Positions 39,441-45,631 of a stretch of 53,808 nucleotides of DNA are shown here, in pieces (position 1 is the first letter of the stretch; every line of letters begins with the position of its first letter). Origin of the DNA: Oscillospiraceae bacterium (GTDB lineage: Bacteria; Bacillota; Clostridia; Oscillospirales; Oscillospiraceae); assembly GCA_015067765.1 (NCBI GenBank), contig SVLV01000009.1:1-53808 (forward strand). Direction: 5' to 3'. A model generated the notes under the pieces. The model did not search any database. It saw nothing but the letters and a program-made list of their open reading frames with translations, and was not told the DNA's origin. The position numbers were made by a program, and so were the translations under genes.

Positions 39441-40139
39441 ATGAAACGGTATTTATCCCTTCTGCTGGCGCTGCTGATGGTGTTGTCTCTGTCCTCCTGC
39501 GGCGGCAAACCGGCAGACCGCACAGATGATCAAAATCCTCCGGTATCCCCCATGGTGGGCAGCAGCGGTAACTCCGACAAGGACCGCTGGGAGCTGATTC
39601 TGGTCAATACCTGGCACAGCGTCCCCCCCGATTTCACTGTGGAGCTGACCCGGATCAATTACTCCCACTCCGTGGATAGCCGCATCTATCCCTACCTGCA
39701 GCAGATGCTGGATGCCATGCGCGCCGAGGGGCTCTCCCCTTTGATCTGCTCCTCCTATCGCACCCAGGAGACCCAGCAGCGCCTGTATGATAACCGGGTA
39801 GACCGCTTCATCTGGCAGGGCTACTCCCCCGCCGAAGCCCGCCAGCGGGCAGAACAGTGGGTGGCGCTCCCCGGTACCAGCGAACATCAGACTGGGCTGG
39901 CCGTAGATATCGTCTCCATGGAATATCAGGATCTGGACCGGGAACAGGAGAACACCGCCGAGCAGAAGTGGTTGATGGAAAACTCCTATAAGTACGGGTT
40001 TATCCTTCGCTACCCCACCGGAAAGAGTGCGCTCACCGGCATCAAATATGAACCCTGGCACTACCGCTATGTGGGCCAGGAGGTCGCCCGGGAGATCTAT
40101 GCCCGCGGGATCTGCCTGGAGGAATATCTGGGAAAGTGA
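39441..40139 (+). CDS. VanY-type D-alanyl-D-alanine carboxypeptidase lipoprotein
   Basis: The 232-residue protein has a lipoprotein signal (MKRYLSLLLALLMVLSLSSC, Cys20 as lipid site), a short hydrophilic linker and a peptidase M15B domain. The zinc and catalytic residues lie in SEHQTGLAVD and EPWHYRYV, with SSYRT upstream. It would trim the last D-Ala of peptidoglycan stem peptides outside the cell. A vancomycin-resistance role is not implied; no van regulator or ligase is present. AAGGAGATG precedes the ATG at 39441. Confidence 0.93.
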   Translation: MKRYLSLLLALLMVLSLSSCGGKPADRTDDQNPPVSPMVGSSGNSDKDRWELILVNTWHSVPPDFTVELTRINYSHSVDSRIYPYLQQMLDAMRAEGLSPLICSSYRTQETQQRLYDNRVDRFIWQGYSPAEARQRAEQWVALPGTSEHQTGLAVDIVSMEYQDLDREQENTAEQKWLMENSYKYGFILRYPTGKSALTGIKYEPWHYRYVGQEVAREIYARGICLEEYLGK

Positions 40140-40180
40140 TGGCGCGGCTTCCAATCCCAAAAAATCTTTCATCACAAATA

Positions 40181-40225
40181 AAAAACGAAAGAGAGACGCC
40201 GTTGGCGCCTCTCTTTCGTTTTTGT
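40181..40225. terminator. bidirectional terminator between vanY-like gene and ferritin gene
   Basis: AAAAACGAAAGAGAG and CGCC (40181-40200) pair with GGCG and CTCTCTTTCGTTTTT (40204-40223), one internal mismatch, 3-nt loop. Confidence 0.92.
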
Positions 40226-40254
40226 ATGGCTATCAGTAAGATGAGGAATATCTG

Positions 40255-40764
40255 TTACAGAGTCAGGCTGGGCGCGGCATACACGCGGCCGGCATACTCC
40301 TGATCCAGCATATACAGGCCCTTGGCATCGGTGCCAAACAGCTTGTAGCGGTTGACCATCTTGTCGGCGTTGTCCTCTTCCTCCCGCTGCTCGTCAATGA
40401 ACCAATCCAGAAACTTCATGGTACGGTAGTCGCGGTCCTCATAGGCCTCGTGATAGATGGCATTGATCAGGGCGGTGACATATCTCTCGTGCTCGGCAGC
40501 CACCTCCAGCGGATCCAAAATCGTCTGAAAGGTCTTATCCGGCTTGCCGATGGCCTCCAGGGTCACCTTCAGACCGATGGTCTGCATATACTCCATGAAA
40601 AGCAGCGCGTGATCCCGCTCCTCCTGGGCCTGAATCATATAGTAGTTCTTGTATCCGTCCAGATCCATCTCATCGTAGAAATTGGCCATGTCCAGATACA
40701 GGTAAGCGCTGTAGAATTCCTTATTGATCTGCTCATTGAGCAGGCGTGCGATCTTCTCGTTCAT
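40255..40764 (-). CDS. ftn: ferritin
   Basis: The 169-residue protein is a bacterial non-haem ferritin: helix A NEQINKEFYSAYLYLDMANF, ferroxidase ligands in QAQEERDHALLFMEYM, and helix C/D ligands around LDWFIDEQREEED. It oxidises and stores iron as a mineral core. AAAGGAG lies 8 nt before the ATG. It is 33 bp after a rubredoxin gene and shares its operator-bearing promoter, so it belongs to a Fur/PerR-type stress unit. Confidence 0.95.
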   Translation of the reverse strand: MNEKIARLLNEQINKEFYSAYLYLDMANFYDEMDLDGYKNYYMIQAQEERDHALLFMEYMQTIGLKVTLEAIGKPDKTFQTILDPLEVAAEHERYVTALINAIYHEAYEDRDYRTMKFLDWFIDEQREEEDNADKMVNRYKLFGTDAKGLYMLDQEYAGRVYAAPSLTL

Positions 40765-40797
40765 AACAGGATCTCCTTTCCTATCACTCGTCTTTCT

Positions 40798-40950
40798 TTA
40801 TTCCTCCGAAAAAGCTTCCTTGCTCAGTCCGCAGACGGGGCAGACCCAATCAGCGGGAACATTCTCCCAGGCCGTGCCGGGAGCCACACCGTTTTCAGGA
40901 TCACCGATAGCGGGATCGTATTCATATCCACAGGGGCAAATATATTTCAT
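40798..40950 (-). CDS. rubredoxin (50 residues) with a shortened first knuckle
   Basis: A 50-residue rubredoxin: the [19 protein letters not shown] core and the second iron knuckle CPVCG (C37, C40) are typical. The first knuckle is C5-P-C7-G, one residue short of the usual CxxCG. All four cysteines remain. Rubredoxins pass electrons to rubrerythrin-type peroxidases and flavodiiron proteins; a reverse rubrerythrin is encoded 1.2 kb away under the same operator. AGGAGG upstream serves the ATG. First gene of rubredoxin-ferritin. Too short for many gene callers. Confidence 0.88.
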   Translation of the reverse strand: MKYICPCGYEYDPAIGDPENGVAPGTAWENVPADWVCPVCGLSKEAFSEE

Positions 40951-40963
40951 AACTTTTCCTCCT

Positions 40964-41021
40964 TAATGATAATTATTCTTGTTTGTGATCTTACTTTATC
41001 ACACTTTCGTAGCTTTGTCAA
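40964..41021 (-). promoter_or_regulatory. promoter and Fur/PerR-like operator of rubredoxin-ferritin
   Basis: On the minus strand TTGACA (41021-41016), 17 bp, TAAAGT (40998-40993). The operator at 40964-40989 (forward TAATGATAATTATTCTTG then TTTGTGAT) is identical at 23 of 26 bases to the one at 43171-43196. It lies at the same distance (3 bp) from the -10, covering the expected start of transcription. Confidence 0.7.
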
Positions 41022-41038
41022 TAGGAATGATTCCTATT
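41020..41038. promoter_or_regulatory. 19-bp palindrome upstream of the rubredoxin promoter
   Basis: AATAGGAAT-G-ATTCCTATT is a perfect 9-1-9 inverted repeat with the AAT-n-ATT core of Fur-family boxes. It abuts the rubredoxin -35 box on one side and lies 46 bp before the divergent lipoprotein promoter on the other. Confidence 0.6.
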
Positions 41039-41083
41039 AAGGAAAATTTTTTCTGTCCTATCCTATCTGCTCTTCCATGTGCA

Positions 41084-41112
41084 TTGACTTTCCTCCCCGT
41101 TCTTTTTACAAT
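41084..41112 (+). promoter_or_regulatory. promoter of the 291-residue lipoprotein gene
   Basis: TTGACT (41084-41089), 17 bp, TACAAT (41107-41112). Confidence 0.65.
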
Positions 41113-41159
41113 GGAGGCACATCTATTGATCCAAATCCGGCAGAAAGGGAGGGCCCTCC

Positions 41160-42035
41160 ATGAAAAAGTTTCTCACGCTGCTTTTGGCGGCGGTTATGTG
41201 CCTGTCTTTGGTCGCTTGCGGCGGCGGTTCAGCCTCCACTCCCCCGGGAGACGACAGCGGTACCACCGACAGCACGGATCGCACAGGCGAATTGACACAA
41301 CTTCTTTGCGAAAAAAATGTGTGGTATGGAATGTGCCACGGCGAGGGTAACGAGGAAGAATTTACATTCTTTGAAGATGGACACTTTGAAAAGAATGGCA
41401 GTAGCTTCACCTGGACGCTTAAAGAATATCTCCCCAACGCGACGGAGTTTTTGGCAAGTTCTGCTTTTCAGACAACTCCAAACTACGACGCTGCGCGTGG
41501 TCTCTATGTAACAGACGAGTTTTTACTTGGCTATGATACAAACGGAAATCTTCTGCTCTATTGGCGCGATTATTTCTGCTACAACGAGAGCCAGTATGAC
41601 CTTATTGAGATCACCCTCGATAATTGGCAGGAATACTTTGAAAGGCGAGAATATCATAAGTTTGAAGAAAATGGTTTCGGCGAGTTTGAAAAAGTAACTA
41701 CATATTATTCTCTCGTGAGCAAAGATGCTATTGTTTTTGACGCAAGCAAAAGCAACGTTACTTTTGAGTTTACCTGTAACATTGAAACCAAACCGTATGC
41801 CGTTGATTTTGAAAACAAGACCGTTACATACGGAGAGACTACAAAAACCCAAACATCCAAACCTACCGTAGAAACTATGAATAATGTGGGGCAATACATT
41901 GGCGAAAATACAAATGATAGATATGGTGAATATTTAGGCGTGTGCAACTTCATAAAAGAGTTAGAGGGAGACGCACGAGAAGTAGTCAGCGTTGAAATCG
42001 TTAGAATTTCCGGCTCTTTCTGCGTGGCTAAATAA
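41160..42035 (+). CDS. lipoprotein of unknown function, AT-rich body
   Basis: The 291-residue protein has a lipoprotein signal (lipobox LVAC, Cys20), a Gly/Ser/Thr/Asp-rich linker to about residue 42, and a beta-rich acidic body with many Tyr, Phe and Glu. I recognise no family. The signal and linker are GC-rich like the neighbours, while the body (from about 41290, most plainly after 41480) is clearly AT-rich with different codon use, as if a foreign body was joined to a native signal. GGGAGG precedes the ATG by 7 nt. It lies between two peroxide-stress units and reads opposite to them. Confidence 0.78.
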   Translation: MKKFLTLLLAAVMCLSLVACGGGSASTPPGDDSGTTDSTDRTGELTQLLCEKNVWYGMCHGEGNEEEFTFFEDGHFEKNGSSFTWTLKEYLPNATEFLASSAFQTTPNYDAARGLYVTDEFLLGYDTNGNLLLYWRDYFCYNESQYDLIEITLDNWQEYFERREYHKFEENGFGEFEKVTTYYSLVSKDAIVFDASKSNVTFEFTCNIETKPYAVDFENKTVTYGETTKTQTSKPTVETMNNVGQYIGENTNDRYGEYLGVCNFIKELEGDAREVVSVEIVRISGSFCVAK

Positions 42036-42036
42036 C

Positions 42037-42080
42037 GAACATAGCGCGGGGCGTATGCTCCGTGCTATGTTCACTCTTTT
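42037..42080 (+). terminator. probable terminator of the lipoprotein gene
   Basis: GAACATAGC (42037-42045) and GCTATGTTC (42064-42072), with an inner CGGGG/CTCCG region, then ACTCTTTT. The T-run is short. Confidence 0.6.
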
Positions 42081-42091
42081 GATGGTTCCAA

Positions 42092-42124
42092 GAAAAAAGA
42101 GGAAGCGGAATAATCCGCTTCCTC
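42092..42124 (-). terminator. terminator of the rubrerythrin unit
   Basis: GAGGAAGCGGA (42099-42109) and TCCGCTTCCTC (42114-42124) form an 11-bp stem; in the minus direction it is followed by a T-run. Confidence 0.9.
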
Positions 42125-42140
42125 CCGATAATGTCTTATA

Positions 42141-42707
42141 TTAGCCGAAGTAGCGAGCCAGCAGACCCTCGAAAGCCTTGCCGTGGCGGGCCTCGTCACG
42201 AGCCATCTCATGGACGGTGTCGTGGATGGCATCCAGGTTGTACTTCTTAGCCAGCTTGGCCAGCTCGAACTTGCCGGCGGTAGCGCCGTTCTCGGCATCC
42301 ACGCGCATGGTCAGGTTCTTCTTGGTGGAGTCGGTGACCACCTCGCCCAGCAGCTCAGCGAACTTGGCGGCATGCTCAGCCTCCTCGTAAGCGGCCTTCT
42401 CCCAGTACAGACCGATCTCGGGATAACCCTCACGGTGTGCCACACGGGCCATCGCCAGATACATACCGACCTCGGAGCACTCACCCTCGAAGTTGGCACG
42501 CAGATCGCAGATGATCTGCTCCTGCACCTCGGCGGGGACATCGGCGCCAAACACCTTGCCTACGCCCACCACATGCTCGGCAGCCCAGGTCTTCTCGGCG
42601 GCCTGCAGGATGAACTTGTCACCGGGAACGTGGCAGATGGGGCACTCGGCGGGAGCGGAATCGCCCTCGTGAACATAACCGCAAACACTGCAAACATACT
42701 TAGCCAT
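42141..42707 (-). CDS. reverse rubrerythrin (NADH peroxidase family)
   Basis: The 188-residue protein has a rubredoxin-like domain first (CSVCG ... CPICH, residues 6-26) and a ferritin-like diiron domain after it ([46 protein letters not shown]). This is the reverse of classical rubrerythrin. Reverse rubrerythrins of Clostridia reduce hydrogen peroxide with electrons from NADH via rubredoxin. ATG 42707 has GGAGG 8 nt upstream. It follows the Fur/PerR-type regulator by 44 bp with no terminator between, so both are probably one unit. Confidence 0.93.
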   Translation of the reverse strand: MAKYVCSVCGYVHEGDSAPAECPICHVPGDKFILQAAEKTWAAEHVVGVGKVFGADVPAEVQEQIICDLRANFEGECSEVGMYLAMARVAHREGYPEIGLYWEKAAYEEAEHAAKFAELLGEVVTDSTKKNLTMRVDAENGATAGKFELAKLAKKYNLDAIHDTVHEMARDEARHGKAFEGLLARYFG

Positions 42708-42751
42708 AATCTTTTCCTCCAAAAATATTTTTAATAATAGATTTTTTGTAA

Positions 42752-43147
42752 TCAGGACGCTGTCCGCTTCCGACAGCAGGGGCAGATGCCCGTAAACTGG
42801 AGTGACACACTCCGGATCTCACAGTCGGAGCTCTCCTCCGCCTGCTTGAGGATGTTCTGCGGAAGACCGGTTTCCCACAGGTCCATCACTGCATCGCAGT
42901 TCTGACAGACAAAGTGTGTGTGGGAGTGGGTTTCGGCGTCGTACCGTTCCTGTCCGGAAACCACCGCCACCGATTGGATCATCCCCGCCTCCTTCATCTG
43001 GCCCAGGTTTCGGTAAACCGTTGCCAGGCTCAGATCCGGAAACTGCGGCTTCAACTGCCGGTATATCCAATCCGCTGTGGGATGGGTATCGGTAGAACGG
43101 AGACACTCGATGATGGCCTCCCGCTTCTTACTGAAGCGCTGGATCAT
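42752..43147 (-). CDS. Fur-family transcriptional regulator, PerR-like
   Basis: The 131-residue protein has the winged helix of the Fur family ([25 protein letters not shown]), the regulatory metal region [10 protein letters not shown] and two structural CxxC pairs (CQNC, CPCC). Linkage to rubrerythrin, rubredoxin and ferritin, and PerR-type motifs, favour peroxide sensing over iron or zinc sensing. ATG 43147 has AGAGGTGAG upstream; an earlier ATG in frame overlaps the operator. A matching operator lies in its own promoter, so it is likely self-regulated. Confidence 0.85.
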   Translation of the reverse strand: MIQRFSKKREAIIECLRSTDTHPTADWIYRQLKPQFPDLSLATVYRNLGQMKEAGMIQSVAVVSGQERYDAETHSHTHFVCQNCDAVMDLWETGLPQNILKQAEESSDCEIRSVSLQFTGICPCCRKRTAS

Positions 43148-43170
43148 CCGCTCACCTCTCTTCTTGTTGC

Positions 43171-43228
43171 TAACGATAATCATTATTGTTTGTGATGCTA
43201 ATATAGCACACGGATTTTCATTTGTAAA
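43171..43228 (-). promoter_or_regulatory. promoter and Fur/PerR-like operator of the regulator-rubrerythrin unit
   Basis: On the minus strand TTTACA (43228-43223), 17 bp, TATATT (43205-43200). AACGATAAT-C-ATTATTGTT (43172-43190) is a 9-1-9 inverted repeat with one mismatched pair. The whole block 43171-43196 recurs upstream of the rubredoxin gene. Confidence 0.8.
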
Positions 43229-43275
43229 GAGGTTTTTTCAAATTTTTTTAAAAAAATTTTCGATCGAAGCGCAAA

Positions 43276-43311
43276 CAAAAAAACACCCCGAACATTCTGT
43301 TCGGGGTGTTT
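43276..43311 (-). terminator. terminator of the EF-G-like gene
   Basis: AAACACCCCGAACA (43281-43294) and TGTTCGGGGTGTTT (43298-43311) form a 14-bp stem; a T-run follows in the minus direction. Confidence 0.94.
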
Positions 43312-43325
43312 TGATTTCAGGAAGC

Positions 43326-45377
43326 TTACTCAGCCTCGGCCAGAGCCTTGGCCTCAGCGATGGCCTTCTCCTGAGCGGCGCCGGGGCAATCCTCATAGCG
43401 CACGAAGTCGAAGGTGAAGCTGCCGCGGGACTGGGTCATGGAGCGCAGATCGATGGCATAGCTCATCATCTCGGCCATGGGCACCTCAGCGGTCAGCACC
43501 TGCTCACCGTCACCGATGGGATCCATACCCATCACGCGGCCGCGACGCTTGTTCAGATCACCCATCACATCACCCAGATAGTTATCGGGAATGGTGACCT
43601 TCAGCTCGCCGATGGGCTCCATCAGCACGGGCTTGGCCTCGGGCAGAGCAGCCTTGAAGGCCAGACCGGCAGCCAGCTTGAAGGCGATTTCAGAGGAGTC
43701 AACGGGGTGGTAGGAACCATCCACCAGGGTGGCCTTCAGGAACACCACGGGATAGCCGGCCAGCACACCGTGCAGGCAGCTCTCGCGCAGGCCCTTTTCA
43801 ACAGCGGGGAAGAAGTTCTTGGGCACGGAGCCGCCGAACACGTTCTCTTCGAAGATCATCTCTTCCTGCTCAGCCTGAGGCTCGAAGATAATATGAACAT
43901 CACCGAACTGGCCGGAACCGCCGGTCTGCTTCTTATAGCGACCCTGCTTGCGGACGGTGGAGCGAATCTTCTCACGGTATGCAACGCGGGGGGAGCTCAG
44001 CTCGCTCTCCACACCGAAGCGGCTCTTCAGCTTGGCGCACAGGATATCGATCTGGATATCGCCGGCGCCGGAGATGACGGTCTGGTGGGTCTCGGCGTTG
44101 TTAACGACGGTAAAGGTGGGATCTTCCTCGTTCAGCTTGTGCAGGCCGGCGCCCAGCTTTTCAATCTCCTGCTTGACCTTGGGGGAGATGGCGCGGCTGT
44201 AGCAGGGCTTGGCATAGTTCATGCCCTGCAGCTTCACGATATGCTTGGCATCGCACAGGGTATCACCGGTCTTGACCTTGTCCATCTTGCCGATGGCAGC
44301 GATATCGCCGCAGCAGATCTCCTTGGTCTCCTCGGTCTTCTTGCCCTTCATGATATACAGGCGGCCCAGCTTCTCGGTGTTGCCGGTGGTGGGGTTGTAC
44401 AGAGCCATATCGCTGGTGACCTTGCCGCGGACGACCTTGACCATGGAGTACTTGCCGTACTGGTCGGAGATGGTCTTGAACACGATGGCAGCGGTGGTAC
44501 CGTTGGGATCATAGGCCACTTCCACAGCATTGCCGTCATCATCCTCGGCAGCCTCGGCGGGCATATCGGTAGCCACGGGAACCAGGTCCACGATGGTCTG
44601 CATCAGCATCTCAACACCCAGGCCGGTAGCCGCGGAACCGCACAGCACGGGGCAGATGGAACCTTCACGCACACCGATCTTCAGGCCCTTGGCAATCTCG
44701 GCATCGGTCAGTTCCATGGTGTCGAAGAACTTCTCCATCAGTTCCTCATCGGCACCGGCAGCAGTCTCCATCAGCTCAGCGCGCATGGACTCCACTTCGT
44801 CGGCCACTTCGCCGGGGATGGGGCACTCGCCCTTGGCATTATAGGCCTTATTGTGCAGCAGATCCACAACGGCGGTGACCTTTTTACCGCCATCAATCAC
44901 GGGCACCACAATGGGAGCAATGGCCTGACCGAACTTGGCCTTGATGGCCTCCAGGCAGGCGGCATAATCGCTGTTTTCCTCATCGGTACGGTTGATGAAG
45001 ATCATGCGGGGCTTCTTGCCCAGCATCTTCCAGGTGCGCTCCAGACCGACGGACAGACCGTCCTTAGCGCCGCCAACCAGCACAGAGCACTCAGCTGCAC
45101 GAATCGCAGACACAGCCTCACCGGAGAAATCGAAGTTGCCGGGAGCATCCATGACATTGATCTTCACACCCTTGTAGCTGACGGGAGCAAAGGCCAGAGA
45201 AATAGAGATCTGGCGCTTGGTCTCTTCGGCATCGTAGTCGCAGACGGTGTTGCCGTCAGCGGTCTTGCCCAGGCGATCGGTACCCTTGGTCATATAGAGC
45301 ATCTGCTCGGCCAGAGAGGTCTTACCGGAGCCACCGTGACCCAGCAGGGCAATATTGCGAATATCATTAGCAGTCAT
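43326..45377 (-). CDS. elongation factor G-like protein (second EF-G type)
   Basis: The 683-residue translational GTPase has EF-G domain order: G domain (G1 GHGGSGKTSL, G3 DAPGNFDF), domain II, III, IV and V. It is of the EF-G-like group (EF-G2/FusA-like) that accompanies the main EF-G in many Clostridia, marked by GHGGSGKT instead of GHIDAGKT and by G4 reading NRTDEENS instead of NKMD. The role of this group is not settled; some act in translocation or recycling. ATG 45377 has GGGAGA 10 nt upstream. The frame extends upstream through the promoter without coding character. Single-gene unit, strong codon bias. Confidence 0.9.
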   Translation of the reverse strand: MTANDIRNIALLGHGGSGKTSLAEQMLYMTKGTDRLGKTADGNTVCDYDAEETKRQISISLAFAPVSYKGVKINVMDAPGNFDFSGEAVSAIRAAECSVLVGGAKDGLSVGLERTWKMLGKKPRMIFINRTDEENSDYAACLEAIKAKFGQAIAPIVVPVIDGGKKVTAVVDLLHNKAYNAKGECPIPGEVADEVESMRAELMETAAGADEELMEKFFDTMELTDAEIAKGLKIGVREGSICPVLCGSAATGLGVEMLMQTIVDLVPVATDMPAEAAEDDDGNAVEVAYDPNGTTAAIVFKTISDQYGKYSMVKVVRGKVTSDMALYNPTTGNTEKLGRLYIMKGKKTEETKEICCGDIAAIGKMDKVKTGDTLCDAKHIVKLQGMNYAKPCYSRAISPKVKQEIEKLGAGLHKLNEEDPTFTVVNNAETHQTVISGAGDIQIDILCAKLKSRFGVESELSSPRVAYREKIRSTVRKQGRYKKQTGGSGQFGDVHIIFEPQAEQEEMIFEENVFGGSVPKNFFPAVEKGLRESCLHGVLAGYPVVFLKATLVDGSYHPVDSSEIAFKLAAGLAFKAALPEAKPVLMEPIGELKVTIPDNYLGDVMGDLNKRRGRVMGMDPIGDGEQVLTAEVPMAEMMSYAIDLRSMTQSRGSFTFDFVRYEDCPGAAQEKAIAEAKALAEAE

Positions 45378-45443
45378 AATAGAGTATTCTCCCTTCGTTT
45401 TGGTAAGCGCATACTGCAAATGCGCCATTTGCTCAACACTTGA

Positions 45444-45472
45444 ATTATACCGCACTTCCCAATCGCTGACAA
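45444..45472 (-). promoter_or_regulatory. promoter of the EF-G-like gene
   Basis: On the minus strand TTGTCA (45472-45467), 17 bp, TATAAT (45449-45444). The rest of 45378-45631 holds only the downstream terminator of the next gene. Confidence 0.75.
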
Positions 45473-45590
45473 CCAGAATTTTGGAGCGACTCCCCAAAAA
45501 TGTAGAAATCACCAACCACAAAGCCGTCTTTTTGCCGTTTTGCACAGGTTTTCCCGCATTTTTGATGCATTTCGCCCCTCTTAGACAACA

Positions 45591-45618
45591 AAAGACCGGA
45601 ATCCTCGTAGGATTCCGG
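45591..45618 (-). terminator. terminator of the P-type ATPase-like gene
   Basis: ACCGGAATCCT (45595-45605), loop CGT, AGGATTCCGG (45609-45618); the minus-direction side continues TCTTTTG. Confidence 0.85.
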
Positions 45619-45631
45619 CCTTTTCTCACAA

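Noticed and set aside
39441-40139. A vancomycin-resistance vanY gene
   Set aside because: The M15B fold is common housekeeping in Clostridia, and no vanHAX or vanRS genes accompany it.
43077-45443. A 788-codon open frame on the plus strand
   Set aside because: Antisense shadow of the EF-G-like gene; crosses the terminator at 43281-43311 and both promoters.
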